In this document: positions 9,689-19,521 of the stretch, piece after piece
How positions within the stretch are numbered: the stretch's first letter is position 1
Layout: each line of letters opens with the position of its first letter
Assembly: GCF_000725805.1 (NCBI RefSeq)
Contig: NZ_JOFT01000049.1
Coordinates: forward strand, 33,061 to 97,060
DNA length: 64,000 nucleotides
Direction: 5' to 3'
Source of the DNA: Streptomyces xanthophaeus
GTDB taxonomy: Bacteria > Actinomycetota > Actinomycetes > Streptomycetales > Streptomycetaceae
Position numbers and translations under genes: made by a program
The notes under the pieces: generated by a model
Databases searched by the model: none
Seen by the model: the letters and a program-made list of their open reading frames with translations, nothing else
Told to the model about the DNA's origin: nothing

Positions 9689-11215
9689 ATGACCAGCAGC
9701 ACCGGCCCCTTCATCGCCGCGATCGACCAGGGCACCACCTCCTCCCGCTGCATCGTCTTCGACCGCGACGGCCGCATCGTCGCCGTCGACCAGAAGGAGC
9801 ACGAGCAGATCTTCCCGAAGCCGGGCTGGGTCGAGCACGACGCCACCGAGATCTGGACCAACGTCCAGGAGGTCGTCGCCGGCGCCATCGCCAAGGCCGA
9901 GATCACCGCCGCCGACGTCAAGGCCGTCGGCATCACCAACCAGCGCGAGACCACCCTCCTGTGGGACCGCCACACCGGCGAGCCCGTGCACAACGCGCTC
10001 GTCTGGCAGGACACCCGCACCGACGCCCTGTGCAAGGAGCTCGGCCGCAACGTCGGCCAGGACCGCTTCCGCCGCGAGACCGGCCTGCCGCTGGCGAGCT
10101 ACTTCGCCGGCCCGAAGATCCGCTGGATGCTCGACAACGTCGAGGGTCTGCGCGAGCGCGCCGAGGCGGGCGACATCCTCTTCGGCACCATGGACTCGTG
10201 GGTCATCTGGAACCTCACGGGCGGCGCCGAGGGCGGCGTGCACGTCACCGACGTCACCAACGCCTCGCGCACCATGCTGATGAACCTGCACACCCTGGCC
10301 TGGGACGACAAGATCGCCGAGTCCATGGGCGTCCCGCTCAACGTCCTCCCCGAGATCAGGTCCTCCGCCGAGGTCTACGGCCACGTCAAGGAAGGCGTCC
10401 TCGCCGGCGTCCCGGTCGCCTCGGCGCTCGGTGACCAGCAGGCCGCCCTCTTCGGCCAGACCTGCTTCGCCGAGGGCGAGGCGAAGTCCACCTACGGCAC
10501 CGGCACGTTCATGCTCATGAACACCGGCGACAAGATCATCAACTCCTACAGCGGCCTGCTGACCACGGTCGGCTACCAGATCGGCGACCAGAAGCCGGTC
10601 TACGCGCTGGAAGGCTCCATCGCCGTCACCGGCTCGCTCGTCCAGTGGATGCGCGACCAGATGGGCCTGATCAAGTCCGCCGCCGAGATCGAGACGCTCG
10701 CCTCCTCGGTCGAGGACAACGGCGGCGCCTACTTCGTGCCGGCCTTCTCCGGCCTGTTCGCCCCGTACTGGCGCTCCGACGCCCGCGGTGTGATCGCCGG
10801 CCTCACCCGGTACGTCACCAAGGCGCACATCGCCCGTGCCGTCCTGGAGGCCACCGCCTGGCAGACCCGCGAGATCACCGACGCCATGACCAAGGACTCG
10901 GGCGTCGAGCTCGCGGCCCTCAAGGTCGACGGCGGCATGACCTCCAACAACCTGCTGATGCAGACGCTCTCGGACTTCCTGGACGCCCCCGTGGTGCGCC
11001 CGATGGTCGCCGAGACCACCTGTCTCGGCGCCGCCTACGCCGCCGGCCTGGCCGTCGGCTTCTGGCCCGACACCGACGCCCTGCGCGCCAACTGGCGCCG
11101 CGCGGCGGAGTGGACCCCGCGGATGCCCGCCGAGCAGCGGGACCGCGAGTACAAGAGCTGGCTCAAGGCCGTGGAGCGTTCCATGGGCTGGGTCGACGAC
11201 GAAGACGCCAGCTGA
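9689..11215 (+). CDS. glpK: Glycerol kinase
   Basis: FGGY-family kinase of 508 residues, the normal length. It phosphorylates glycerol to sn-glycerol-3-phosphate with ATP, the committing step of glycerol use. Visible hallmarks are the N-terminal phosphate loop [10 protein letters not shown], the substrate segment [14 protein letters not shown] with [21 protein letters not shown], and the C-terminal signatures [12 protein letters not shown] and [16 protein letters not shown] 9689 follows the ribosome-binding site CAGGAGC. It lies 79 bp after glpF and 40 bp before glpD in one transcription unit. Confidence 0.97.
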   Translation: MTSSTGPFIAAIDQGTTSSRCIVFDRDGRIVAVDQKEHEQIFPKPGWVEHDATEIWTNVQEVVAGAIAKAEITAADVKAVGITNQRETTLLWDRHTGEPVHNALVWQDTRTDALCKELGRNVGQDRFRRETGLPLASYFAGPKIRWMLDNVEGLRERAEAGDILFGTMDSWVIWNLTGGAEGGVHVTDVTNASRTMLMNLHTLAWDDKIAESMGVPLNVLPEIRSSAEVYGHVKEGVLAGVPVASALGDQQAALFGQTCFAEGEAKSTYGTGTFMLMNTGDKIINSYSGLLTTVGYQIGDQKPVYALEGSIAVTGSLVQWMRDQMGLIKSAAEIETLASSVEDNGGAYFVPAFSGLFAPYWRSDARGVIAGLTRYVTKAHIARAVLEATAWQTREITDAMTKDSGVELAALKVDGGMTSNNLLMQTLSDFLDAPVVRPMVAETTCLGAAYAAGLAVGFWPDTDALRANWRRAAEWTPRMPAEQRDREYKSWLKAVERSMGWVDDEDAS

Positions 11216-11255
11216 CCGCACCAGCTGAGTCAATCGACGAGGAGCTAAGAGAGAT

Positions 11256-12863
11256 ATGAGCAGCCTGCAGAGCGTCCCCGCGCTGGGCGCGCACCCGACC
11301 GCCGGTTCGAACCCGAGCCGCGCCGAGACCCGCGAGCAGCTGGCCAAGGCCACGTACGACCTGCTGGTCATCGGCGGTGGAATCCTGGGCACTTCGGTGG
11401 CCTGGCACGCCGCGCAGTCGGGTCTGCGGGTTGCCATGGTGGACGCCGGCGACTTCGCCGGCGCCACCTCCTCCGCCTCCTCCAAGCTCGTCCACGGCGG
11501 TCTGCGCTACCTGCAGACCGGCGCGGTCAAGCTGGTGGCCGAGAACCACCACGAGCGCCGGGTGCTGGCCAAGGACGTGGCCCCGCACCTGGTCAACCCG
11601 CTCACCTTCTACCTCCCGGTGTACAAGGGCGGTCCGGTCGGCGCCGCGAAGCTGGGCGCGGGCGTGTTCGCGTACTCGGCGCTCTCCGCCTTCGGTGACG
11701 GCATCGGCAAGGTCATATCCCCGGCCCGTGCCGTCGCCGACAACCCGGGCCTGAAGACGGACAACCTCAAGGCCGTCGCGGTCTACTACGACCACCAGAT
11801 GAACGACTCCCGCGTCGCCGTCATGACGGTCCGCGCGGCCGTCGAGTCCGGCGCGGTCGTCCTGAACCACGCCGAGGTCACCGGCCTGCGCACGACGCGC
11901 GGCCGGGTCAGCGGCGCCGAGCTCAAGGACCGTCTCGACGGAACCGAGTTCGGGGTGGACGCGCGCGTCGTGCTCAACGCCACCGGCCCGTGGGTGGACC
12001 ACCTGCGGCGCATGGAAGACAAGCACTCGATGCCGTCCATCCGCCTTTCCAAGGGCGCGCACATCGTGATGAAGCGCAAGTCGCCGTGGAAGGCCGCCAT
12101 GGCCACCCCGATCGACAAGTACCGCATCACCTTCGCCCTGCCGTGGGAGGACCAGCTGCTGCTGGGCACCACCGACGAGGTGTACGAGGGCGACCCGGGC
12201 GACGTGCGCGCCACCGAGTCCGACATCCAGCAGATCCTGGACGAGGCGGCCTTCTCGGTGAAGGACGCCGATCTGGACCGCTCGCTGATGACGTACGCCT
12301 TCGCGGGCCTGCGGGTGCTGCCCGGCGGCCCCGGCGGCGTGGAGAAGGCCAAGCGCGAGACGGTGGTCTCCGAGGGTGCGGGCGGCATGCTGTCGGTGGC
12401 CGGCGGCAAGTGGACGACGTACCGCCACATCGGCCGTGTGGTCATGGACAAGCTGGCGAAGCTCCCGGGCAGCCCGCTGACCGAGGACATGGAGCCGGCG
12501 AAGTCGCTCGTGCGCCGCATCCCGCTGCCCGGTGTCGCCAACCCGAACGCGGTCGCGCACCGGCTGCTGGTGGACCGCGAGCCCGGCGCCCGCATGGACC
12601 CGCTGACGGCCCGCCACCTTGCCTCGCACTACGGTTCGCTCGCCTTCGACATCGCCCGCATCGCCAACGAGGACCCGGCACTGGCGGAGCGGATCCACCC
12701 CGACGGTCCGGAGATCTGGGCGCAGGTCGCCTACGCCCGTGACAACGAGTGGGCGCAGACCGTCGACGACGTACTGCGCCGGCGCACGACGGTGACGGTC
12801 CGCGGTCTGGACGACGCGTCCGTACGCGCGCGGGTCGAGGAGATGCTGGGCCGCAAGGCATAG
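11256..12863 (+). CDS. glpD: Aerobic glycerol-3-phosphate dehydrogenase
   Basis: FAD-dependent, membrane-associated enzyme of 535 residues that oxidises glycerol-3-phosphate to dihydroxyacetone phosphate and passes electrons to menaquinone. The dinucleotide fold VIGGGILGTSVAWHA lies at residues 38-52, followed by the GlpD signature SSKLVHGGLRYLQTG. The C-terminal helical domain typical of GlpD (from about residue 400) is present. GAGGAGC precedes ATG 11256. It is the last gene of the glycerol operon and is closed by a strong terminator at 12882-12913. Confidence 0.97.
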   Translation: MSSLQSVPALGAHPTAGSNPSRAETREQLAKATYDLLVIGGGILGTSVAWHAAQSGLRVAMVDAGDFAGATSSASSKLVHGGLRYLQTGAVKLVAENHHERRVLAKDVAPHLVNPLTFYLPVYKGGPVGAAKLGAGVFAYSALSAFGDGIGKVISPARAVADNPGLKTDNLKAVAVYYDHQMNDSRVAVMTVRAAVESGAVVLNHAEVTGLRTTRGRVSGAELKDRLDGTEFGVDARVVLNATGPWVDHLRRMEDKHSMPSIRLSKGAHIVMKRKSPWKAAMATPIDKYRITFALPWEDQLLLGTTDEVYEGDPGDVRATESDIQQILDEAAFSVKDADLDRSLMTYAFAGLRVLPGGPGGVEKAKRETVVSEGAGGMLSVAGGKWTTYRHIGRVVMDKLAKLPGSPLTEDMEPAKSLVRRIPLPGVANPNAVAHRLLVDREPGARMDPLTARHLASHYGSLAFDIARIANEDPALAERIHPDGPEIWAQVAYARDNEWAQTVDDVLRRRTTVTVRGLDDASVRARVEEMLGRKA

Positions 12864-12881
12864 CTGTCACGCAGGTGGGGA

Positions 12882-12913
12882 AGAGGGGCGGTTCCGAGGG
12901 GAACCGCCCCTCT
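12882..12913 (+). terminator. Terminator of the glycerol operon
   Basis: Perfect 14 bp stem (agaggggcggttcc paired with ggaaccgcccctct) with a 4-base loop, 19 bp after the glpD stop codon. As often in Streptomyces there is no long T-tract. Confidence 0.85.
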
Positions 12914-12990
12914 GCCGTGGGCTGTGGCCGGTGCCTCAACAAGGCTTAGGCTGACCCACGTACACAAGGGAACTTCGGAAGGAGACCTGG

Positions 12991-13992
12991 GTGATCGAGC
13001 TTGAGGGCGTGCCCGAGCTGATCGACCCGGTCATGGTGGCCGCGTTCGAGGGCTGGAACGACGCGGGTGACGCGGCCTCCGGTGCGGTCGCGCACCTGGA
13101 CCGGGAGTGGAAGGGCGAGGTCTTCGCGGCTCTGGACGCCGAGGACTACTACGACTTCCAGGTCAACCGGCCGACGGTGTGGCTGGACAACGGGGTACGG
13201 AAGATCACCTGGCCGACCACACGGCTGTCGGTGGTCCGCATCGGCGGCGCCAAGCCGCGCGACCTGGTGCTGGTCCGGGGGATCGAACCGTCCATGCGGT
13301 GGCGGTCGTTCTGCAACGAGATCCTGGGCTTCGCCCACGAACTGGGCGTGGAGATGGTCGTCATCCTGGGGGCGCTGCTCGGGGACACCCCGCACACCCG
13401 GCCGGTGCCGGTGAGCGGGGTCACCTCGGACGCGGACCTGGCGCGGACGATGGACCTGGAGGAGACGAAGTACGAGGGCCCGACCGGCATCGTCGGGATC
13501 CTGCAGGAGGCCTGCACGCACGCGGGCGTGCCGGCGGTGTCGCTGTGGGCGGCGGTGCCGCACTACGTCTCGCAGCCGCCGAACCCGAAGGCGACGCTGG
13601 CCCTGCTGAACCGGCTGGAGGACCTGATCGACATCAGGATCCCGCTGGGCGAACTGCCCGAGGACGCACGGGCCTGGCAGCTGGGCGTGGACCAACTGGC
13701 CGCCGAGGACAGCGAGGTCGCGGAGTACGTGCAGACGCTGGAGGAGGCGCGGGACACCGCGGACCTCCCGGAGGCCTCGGGCGATGCCATCGCGCGGGAG
13801 TTCGAACGGTACCTGCGCCGCCGGGATCCGGCGGCGGGCCCGGCGCCGGAGGCGGGTGACGGTTCGTACCTGCGGGACCCGTCCAGCGGGCTCCCCCGCG
13901 CACCGAAGCGCAAGCCGGACGTCTCGGGCGAGGATCCGCAGCCTCCGGCCGTGGCTCCTCCGGAGGAGGACGACACCCCGCCGGAGGCCTAG
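12991..13992 (+). CDS. PAC2 family protein
   Basis: A 333-residue member of the PAC2 family (fold of the proteasome assembly chaperone 2 and of archaeal and actinobacterial homologues). The PAC2 domain occupies about residues 1-260, with AAFEGWNDAGDAASGAV near the N-terminus and VILGALLGDTPHTRPVPV in the middle. The last ~60 residues are a Pro/Asp/Glu-rich tail, probably disordered. The GTG start at 12991 has AAGGAG upstream. It lies between the glycerol operon and mshC, as in other streptomycetes. The biochemical role in bacteria is unproven; a link to proteasome assembly is only a family-based guess. Confidence 0.85.
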   Translation: MIELEGVPELIDPVMVAAFEGWNDAGDAASGAVAHLDREWKGEVFAALDAEDYYDFQVNRPTVWLDNGVRKITWPTTRLSVVRIGGAKPRDLVLVRGIEPSMRWRSFCNEILGFAHELGVEMVVILGALLGDTPHTRPVPVSGVTSDADLARTMDLEETKYEGPTGIVGILQEACTHAGVPAVSLWAAVPHYVSQPPNPKATLALLNRLEDLIDIRIPLGELPEDARAWQLGVDQLAAEDSEVAEYVQTLEEARDTADLPEASGDAIAREFERYLRRRDPAAGPAPEAGDGSYLRDPSSGLPRAPKRKPDVSGEDPQPPAVAPPEEDDTPPEA

Positions 13993-14068
13993 CCGGCCGG
14001 GTGCGGCGGCGCCGCGCAGGTGCGCCCGGGCTTCGTGGGGCCTCGGCCCCCGTCCCGCTCCGCACACG

Positions 14069-14114
14069 CCGGAGGGGCCGGGATTGCGCTTCGCGCGCAA
14101 CCCGGCCCCTCCGG
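14069..14114. terminator. Bidirectional terminator between PAC2 gene and mshC
   Basis: Long inverted repeat: ccggaggggccggg at 14069-14082 pairs with cccggcccctccgg at 14101-14114, and the inner arms (attgcgc and gcgcaa) extend the stem. It lies between two convergent genes and can serve both. Confidence 0.85.
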
Positions 14115-14124
14115 TTTCGCTGTT

Positions 14125-15354
14125 CTACAGGGCCACGCCGAGCAGCGCGTCCACGGTCCGCGACACCAGGCCCGGGGCCGATTCGTCGTCGCCGCCCGAG
14201 GCGAGCTGGCACTCGACCCAGCGGTCCACGGCCGCCAGCGCGGCCGGGGCGTCCAGATCGTCCGCCAGGGCCTCGCGGACCTCCTCGACCAGTGCGTCGG
14301 CCGCCAGGCCGTCCGGCCGGGACACGGCCGCGCGCCAGCGCTCCAGGCGGGCCACCGCGTCGGCCAGCACCGCGTCCGTCCACTCCCAGTCGGCCCGGTA
14401 GTGGTGCGAGAGCAGGGCCAGGCGGATCGCCGCCGGGTCCACCCCGGCGCGGCGCAGCGCGGAGACGAAGACCAGGTTGCCCTTGGACTTCGACATCTTC
14501 TCGCCGTGCAGGGCCACCATGCCCGCGTGCACGTACGCCTTGGCCATCGGGAACTCGCCCGTCAGGACCTGCGCGTGCGAGGCGCCCATCTCGTGGTGCG
14601 GGAACGCCAGGTCGGAGCCGCCGCCCTGGATGTCGAAGCCCATGCCCAGGTGGTCCAGGGCGATGGCCACGCACTCGATGTGCCAGCCGGGCCGGCCGCG
14701 GCCCATCGAGCCGCCGTCCCAGCTCGGCTCGCCCTCGCGCGCGCCCATCCACAGCATCGGGTCGAGCGGGTTCTTCTTCCCCGGCCGGTCGGGGTCGCCG
14801 CCGCGCTCCGCGGAGAGCAGGCGCATCGCCTCGGCGTCGAGGTTCGAGACCCCGCCGAAGTGCGGGTCGGACTCCACCGAGAAGTAGACGTCGCCTTCGA
14901 GCTCGTAGGCGGCGCCCGCGTCGCGCAGCCGCTCGACCAGCGGCACGATGCCGGGTATGGCCTCGACGGCGCCGATGTAGTGCTGCGGCGGCAGCATCCG
15001 CAGGGCGGTCATGTCCTCGCGGAAGAGGGCCGTCTCGCGTTCGGCGAGCTCGGTCCAGTCGTGGCCGTCGCGCAGCGCCCGCTCCAGGAGCGGGTCGTCC
15101 ACGTCCGTGACGTTCTGGACGTAGTGGACCTGCCGCTTGGTGTCGAGCCACACGCGCTGTACGAGGTCGAACGCGTTGTAGGTCGCCGCGTGACCGATGT
15201 GGGTCGCGTCGTACGGAGTGATGCCGCAGACGTAGATTCGGGCGACGGGACCGGGGGCGAGGGTGATCGTCCCCTGGGTCGCGGTGTCGTGGATCTTGAG
15301 GTCGCGGCCCTTGCCAGGAAGGGCGGGGACCTCAGAAGCGGGCCAGGCATGCAT
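14125..15354 (-). CDS. mshC: L-cysteine:1D-myo-inositol 2-amino-2-deoxy-alpha-D-glucopyranoside ligase
   Basis: Mycothiol biosynthesis ligase. It activates cysteine with ATP and joins it to glucosaminyl-inositol, the step before acetylation by MshD. It is related to cysteinyl-tRNA synthetase, and both class I signatures are seen: HIGH at residues 52-55 ([10 protein letters not shown]) and KMSKSKGN near residue 290. Zinc-site residues are in YVCGITPYD and [10 protein letters not shown]. At 409 residues it has the MshC length and lacks the anticodon-binding extension of a true CysRS. Start ATG 15354. It is convergent with the PAC2 gene and followed upstream by the conserved kinase-like/DUF3090 pair. 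Confidence 0.95.
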   Translation of the reverse strand: MHAWPASEVPALPGKGRDLKIHDTATQGTITLAPGPVARIYVCGITPYDATHIGHAATYNAFDLVQRVWLDTKRQVHYVQNVTDVDDPLLERALRDGHDWTELAERETALFREDMTALRMLPPQHYIGAVEAIPGIVPLVERLRDAGAAYELEGDVYFSVESDPHFGGVSNLDAEAMRLLSAERGGDPDRPGKKNPLDPMLWMGAREGEPSWDGGSMGRGRPGWHIECVAIALDHLGMGFDIQGGGSDLAFPHHEMGASHAQVLTGEFPMAKAYVHAGMVALHGEKMSKSKGNLVFVSALRRAGVDPAAIRLALLSHHYRADWEWTDAVLADAVARLERWRAAVSRPDGLAADALVEEVREALADDLDAPAALAAVDRWVECQLASGGDDESAPGLVSRTVDALLGVAL

Positions 15355-15464
15355 GTGTCGAGCCTAACCGGACGGATGTTCCGGTAACGAACCGGACCTG
15401 CACTGTTGTCTTGATCGGCACTCTTGCGGTCCGGCCGGAACTATGCGTATCGGCCATGGCTGGT

Positions 15465-16274
15465 TCAGACCGGCGGCCAGGGGATCGAGGGCCACTGTCC
15501 GGAGGGCTCCGGGTGGGTTCCCGTCCGCAGCAGCTGCGCCACCCGCTCCCGTACGGCGGCCAGCTCGACGGTCGTGATCAGTTGGGCCAGACGGGTGGCG
15601 AGCGGCGCTCCCGCGGCCAGGCCCTCGGCGAGGGAGGCCAGCACCTGGCGGGCCTCGTCCGTGAGCGGCTCCCCCGCCCAGCCCCACAGGAGGGTGCGCA
15701 GCTTGTCCTCGGTGTGGAAGGTCACGCCGTGGTCGATGCCGTAGAGCCGGCCGTCGGGGGCGGGCAGCAGGTGACCGCCCTTGCGGTCACCGTTGTTGAT
15801 CACTGCGTCGAGGACGGAGAGGCGGCGCAGCCGCGGGTCGTCGGCGTGCACGAGCAGGGCGGTGCGGCCCTCGCCCACCTCGGCGAAGGCCACCGGCTTC
15901 CAGCCTTCGCCCGGCTCCTCGCCCTCGACGAGCGCGAGCAGTCCCGCCCCGGGCTGCTCCTGCGGGGCGCTCTCGATCCACTGCTGGACCATGCCCTCGC
16001 CGTAGGGCCCGTCACGCAGCACGGTGGCGGGCACCAGGCCCCAGCCGGTGGCCTCGGAGACCAGGTAGGCGGCGACCTCGCGCTGGGCGAGGTTCCCGTC
16101 GGGGAAGTCCCACAGCGGCCGTTCGCCCTTGACCGGCTTGTAGACGCAGTCGGCGCTCACGCCCTCGTGCGTGACGGTGCACAGCAGGACGGCGTTGGAG
16201 GCCTCGCGGATCCGGCCGACGACGGTGAGCTCACCCAGGGCGAGCAGCTCTTCGATTCCCCCCGCTGCGCTCAC
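15465..16274 (-). CDS. SCO1664-family protein with PI3/PI4-kinase-like fold
   Basis: Conserved actinobacterial protein, 269 aa, distantly similar to phosphatidylinositol 3/4-kinase catalytic cores. Supporting motifs are VYKPVKGERPLWDFPDG (candidate ATP-lysine region), VLDAVINNGDRKGGHLL (catalytic-loop-like D..N..DRK) and LYGIDHGVTFH (metal-binding IDHG). The GTG start at 16274 overlaps the TGA stop of the DUF3090 gene (GTGA), implying translational coupling. Longer upstream frames overlap that gene and have no coding character. The conserved neighbourhood with mshC is known in actinobacteria, but I know of no proven substrate. Kinase activity is an inference. Confidence 0.85.
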   Translation of the reverse strand: MSAAGGIEELLALGELTVVGRIREASNAVLLCTVTHEGVSADCVYKPVKGERPLWDFPDGNLAQREVAAYLVSEATGWGLVPATVLRDGPYGEGMVQQWIESAPQEQPGAGLLALVEGEEPGEGWKPVAFAEVGEGRTALLVHADDPRLRRLSVLDAVINNGDRKGGHLLPAPDGRLYGIDHGVTFHTEDKLRTLLWGWAGEPLTDEARQVLASLAEGLAAGAPLATRLAQLITTVELAAVRERVAQLLRTGTHPEPSGQWPSIPWPPV

Positions 16275-16861
16275 GCCTGGCGCCGGTAGCCGTTCTGGCG
16301 CGGGCACACGTGGCCCTCGGGGTCCAGCGGCAGGCTGCACAGCGGGCACGGCGGGCGGCCCGCGTTGACCACGTCCAGGGCCCGCTTGGCGAAGGCGCGG
16401 GCCTGGGCGCCGGTGAGGCGCACCCGCAGCATCGGCGGCCCGTTCTCCTCGTCCTGGAGGAGCCGTTCCTCCGCCTCGGCGAGGTCCTCGTCCGAGTCGG
16501 CCTCGAGTTCCACCAGGGCCTGCGCCTCGACGATCATGCGCTGTTCCTCGCCGTCCCAGGCCAGGGCCATGGTGCCGACGCGGAACTCCTCGTCGACGGG
16601 GACGTCCAGGGGCGCGGTGTCGGTGGCCTCGGCGGGGGCGACGGCCGGTACGGGGGCATTGCCCCCGGTGCGCCGCACGACCTCGTCCAGCAGCTCGTCC
16701 ATCCGTTCGGCCAGCGCCGCGACCTGGGTCTTCTCCAGGGAGACGCTGGTGACCCGGGGGCCGGAGGAGGCCTGCAGGAAGAACGTACGGCGTCCCGGCA
16801 GACCGACCGTGCCGGCCACGAAGCGGTCCGGGGGGTCGTAGAGGAACACCTGACGGGGCAC
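16271..16861 (-). CDS. DUF3090 domain-containing protein
   Basis: A 196-residue conserved actinobacterial protein (DUF3090), beginning PRQVFLYDPPDRFVAGTVG and ending in a small cysteine cluster CPLCSLPLDPEGHVCPR that could bind zinc. The central part is acidic. GTG start at 16861. Its stop overlaps the start of the kinase-like gene by four bases, so the two products are probably made in fixed proportion and may act together. The function is not known to me. Confidence 0.85.
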   Translation of the reverse strand: MPRQVFLYDPPDRFVAGTVGLPGRRTFFLQASSGPRVTSVSLEKTQVAALAERMDELLDEVVRRTGGNAPVPAVAPAEATDTAPLDVPVDEEFRVGTMALAWDGEEQRMIVEAQALVELEADSDEDLAEAEERLLQDEENGPPMLRVRLTGAQARAFAKRALDVVNAGRPPCPLCSLPLDPEGHVCPRQNGYRRQA

Positions 16862-16955
16862 GTCCAGTCTCCAAGTCTCGGCGGCAGGGGCAGGGCTGCC
16901 CGGGGTACGGCTGCGCGCGTTGGTTAGGGCCAGTCCACCCTACTGCGCCGTTCGA

Positions 16956-17657
16956 TCACGCCGCGCCCGCGCCGCCGCCCACGACGGCGTTGCCTCCGTC
17001 TTCGGCGGCCTTGTCGCTCGGCGCGCGCGGGACCAGCGAGCCGAAGTCCCCGGTGTCGCCGAGCCGGAACACGAAGGGGCGGGTCGGCGTGTACCGGATG
17101 GCGGTGACCGAACAGGGGTCGACGTGGATCCGCTGGAAGAGGTCCAGGTGCATGCCCAGGGCGTCCGCGACAAGGGACTTGATGATGTCCCCGTGCGAGC
17201 ACATCAGGAAGACGGCATCGCTGCCGTGCTCCTCCTCGATCCGTGCGTTCCACTCCCGTACGGCGTCCACGGCGCGCGCCTGCATGGCGCGCATCGACTC
17301 CCCGCCGGGGAAGGCGGCGGCCGAGGGGTGCTGCTGGACGATCTTCATCAGGGGTTCTTCGGAGAGCTCGGAGAGCTTGCGGCCCGACCAGTCCCCGTAG
17401 TGGCACTCGCCGATCCGCTCGTCGGTGTGCACGGTCAGCCCGGGGCGGGCGGCCAGCAGCGGTGCGAGGGTCTCCTGGCAGCGTTGCAGCGGGGAGGAGA
17501 CGGCGACGGCGAGCGGCACCCCCGCCAGCCGTCCGGGCAGTGCGGCGGCCTGCTCGGCGCCGCGCTCGTCGAGGGCGACCCCCGGGGTCCATCCGGCGAG
17601 CAGCCCTGCGGTGTTGGCGGTGGACCGCCCGTGTCGTACGAGGATCAGCGTGGCCAT
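16956..17657 (-). CDS. Histidine phosphatase family protein (MSMEG_4193-type phosphoglycerate mutase-like)
   Basis: A 233-residue member of the histidine phosphatase (RHG) superfamily. The phosphorylated histidine lies in TLILVRHGRSTAN at the N-terminus, and the second catalytic histidine in LMCSHGDIIKSLVADALG. SSPLQRCQETL and GECHYGDWSG are further family motifs. ATG 17657 begins at the first beta strand. A Gly/Ala-rich tail closes the protein. It lies upstream of the DUF3090/kinase-like pair on the same strand, 94 bp apart, and is divergent from corA. The substrate is unknown; a general phosphatase role is more likely than glycolytic mutase. Confidence 0.88.
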   Translation of the reverse strand: MATLILVRHGRSTANTAGLLAGWTPGVALDERGAEQAAALPGRLAGVPLAVAVSSPLQRCQETLAPLLAARPGLTVHTDERIGECHYGDWSGRKLSELSEEPLMKIVQQHPSAAAFPGGESMRAMQARAVDAVREWNARIEEEHGSDAVFLMCSHGDIIKSLVADALGMHLDLFQRIHVDPCSVTAIRYTPTRPFVFRLGDTGDFGSLVPRAPSDKAAEDGGNAVVGGGAGAA

Positions 17658-17711
17658 GGGGCCAGCGTATGCGGTGCCACGCGCGTGCGGGCGGGCCGCG
17701 GGCAGGGAAGA

Positions 17712-18704
17712 ATGCACCGCGTGATTGTGGACTGCGCGATGTACCGGGACGGCCGCCGCACCGAGGGACCCGAGGACTTCTCGGACGCCCTCGACCAGGC
17801 CCGGGCGACCGGCGACGCCTTCGTGTGGGTCGGCATGTACGAGCCCACGGAGAAGGAATTCGACTACGTCCGGGAGGAGTTCGGGCTGCACGCACTGGCG
17901 GTGGAGGACGCCCTGACCGCGCACCAGCGTCCGAAGCTGGAGGTGTACGACGACTCCCTCTTCGTCGTCCTCAAGCCGGTCCTGTACGACGACGACAGCG
18001 ACACGGTGACCACCGGCGAGCTGATGGTGTTCATCGGCGACTCCTTCGTGGTCACGGTCCGGCACGGCGAGGGGGCCCCGCTGGCCGCGGTGCGCCACCG
18101 CCTGGAGCAGGAGCGGGACGTCCTGCGGCACGGGCCGACGGCGGTGCTGTACGCGGTGTCGGACGCAGTGGTGGACCACTACATCGAGGTGGCCGCCGAG
18201 CTCCAGGCCGACCTGGAGGAGCTGGAGGCCGACGTCTTCGCCCCGAACGCCTCGGACACCAAGAACACCGCCGCCCGCATCTACGGGTTCAAGCGGCAGG
18301 TGCTGGAGTTCCGCCGGGCGACGAGCCCGCTGCTCCAGCCGATGGACCGGCTGGCCTTCGGACGGGTCCCCTTCGTGCACGAGCGGGCCCAGCCGTTCTT
18401 CCGCGACGTGGCGGACCACCTGACGAAGGCGAACGAGTACGTCGAGGGCCTGGACCGGCTGCTGTCGGACGCCCTCTCCGCGCACCTGGCGCAGATGGGG
18501 GTCCGGCAGAACGACGACATGCGCAAGATCTCGGCGTGGGCGGCGATGGCGGCCGTCCCGACGATGGTCGCCGGGATCTACGGGATGAACTTCGATCACA
18601 TGCCGGAGCTCAGGCAGCCCTGGGGCTACCCGGCCCTGCTCGTGCTCATGGCGGTGCTGTGCGCGGGCCTGCACCGGATGTTCAAGCGCCGGGGCTGGCT
18701 GTAG
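17712..18704 (+). CDS. corA: Magnesium and cobalt transport protein CorA
   Basis: CorA-family divalent cation channel, 330 aa. A long soluble N-terminal alpha/beta and coiled-helix domain (about residues 1-265) is followed by two transmembrane helices at the C-terminus. The signature YGMNF lies at the end of the first helix (GIYGMNFDHMPEL), and the protein ends with a short basic tail. I placed the start at ATG 17712, behind GGGAAG; GTG 17721 is an alternative. It imports Mg2+ (also Co2+/Ni2+) down the membrane potential. It is divergent from the histidine phosphatase gene with only 54 bp between starts. Confidence 0.93.
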   Translation: MHRVIVDCAMYRDGRRTEGPEDFSDALDQARATGDAFVWVGMYEPTEKEFDYVREEFGLHALAVEDALTAHQRPKLEVYDDSLFVVLKPVLYDDDSDTVTTGELMVFIGDSFVVTVRHGEGAPLAAVRHRLEQERDVLRHGPTAVLYAVSDAVVDHYIEVAAELQADLEELEADVFAPNASDTKNTAARIYGFKRQVLEFRRATSPLLQPMDRLAFGRVPFVHERAQPFFRDVADHLTKANEYVEGLDRLLSDALSAHLAQMGVRQNDDMRKISAWAAMAAVPTMVAGIYGMNFDHMPELRQPWGYPALLVLMAVLCAGLHRMFKRRGWL

Positions 18705-18705
18705 C

Positions 18706-18727
18706 GGCCCGGCGGCCCCGCCGGGCC
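18706..18727. terminator. Possible terminator between corA and the ferritin-like gene
   Basis: GC-only inverted repeat ggcccggcgg/ccgccgggcc, directly after the corA stop and between convergent genes. The loop is very short, so the effective stem is smaller than drawn. Confidence 0.45.
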
Positions 18728-18732
18728 GGCCT

Positions 18733-19521
18733 CTAGACGAACTCGGGCTCGGGGACCGGTGCGCCGCCGAGTGCGTCGCGCCGTTCGGGCATGCGCAGGC
18801 TGATCATCCGGTGCCAGCCGCTGAAGCGTTCGTACGCGTACATGCCGCGGATGCCGGCGGCGAGGGCGGCGGCCTTGGGCGCGGGCCACTGCAGCAGCCG
18901 TCCCATGTGGCCCATGACGGCGAGGCTCACGTCGCGGTAGACGCCGATCTCGGCGAGCGCGCTCTCGCGCAGCACCCGCTGGATGGTGCGGCCGTGCCCC
19001 TGCCGGGCCAGGCGCAGCAGTTCTTCGTGGCAGTAGGCGAGGTGGTTGTCCTCGTCGTGGCTGATCATCCGGATGGCCTTGCCGAGCTCGGGGTGCTCGC
19101 CGAAGTTGCGCACCAGCATGTCCATCTGGTCGGCGGCCCGCTGCTCGGTGACGCGGCTGTGGGAGAGGTAGACGACGATGTCCTGCTCCGTCAGCGGCGC
19201 CTCGCGGCGCAGCTTGTCGTGTGCGAGGCCGATGCCGCGCCGTTCCAGCAGCATCGTGTAGTCGGTCTCGGGCGGTACGGGGACGGGTTCGAGGCCGCGC
19301 TTGCGGAGCAGGGCGTTGAAGATCCGCCCGTGCTTGTCCTCGTCGGCGCCGTGCCGGGTGATCTTGGGGGCGAGATCGCGCATGGTGGCGGGCACCAGGG
19401 CCGCGATGCGGGCGTTCTCCCAGCCGCCCTGGGACTCCCCGCTGGCGGCGATGGAGCAGAACAGCTGGAAGGAGTCGTCGTGCTCGACGATCTCCTGGAA
19501 CAGGCTGCGGGCAGAGAGCAT
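18733..19521 (-). CDS. Ferritin-like domain-containing protein
   Basis: A helical protein of about 262 residues with ferritin-like/diiron signatures: glutamates and histidines in EIVEHDD, GADEDKHGRIF and SHDEDNHLAYCHEELL, arranged as ExxH-type iron ligands on successive helices. No signal peptide. I prefer ATG 19521; a TTG four codons upstream is possible. The ~260 residue length fits the actinobacterial ferritin-like proteins rather than ferritin itself. It could be an oxidase or oxygenase on an unknown substrate. It is convergent with corA. Confidence 0.75.
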   Translation of the reverse strand: MLSARSLFQEIVEHDDSFQLFCSIAASGESQGGWENARIAALVPATMRDLAPKITRHGADEDKHGRIFNALLRKRGLEPVPVPPETDYTMLLERRGIGLAHDKLRREAPLTEQDIVVYLSHSRVTEQRAADQMDMLVRNFGEHPELGKAIRMISHDEDNHLAYCHEELLRLARQGHGRTIQRVLRESALAEIGVYRDVSLAVMGHMGRLLQWPAPKAAALAAGIRGMYAYERFSGWHRMISLRMPERRDALGGAPVPEPEFV

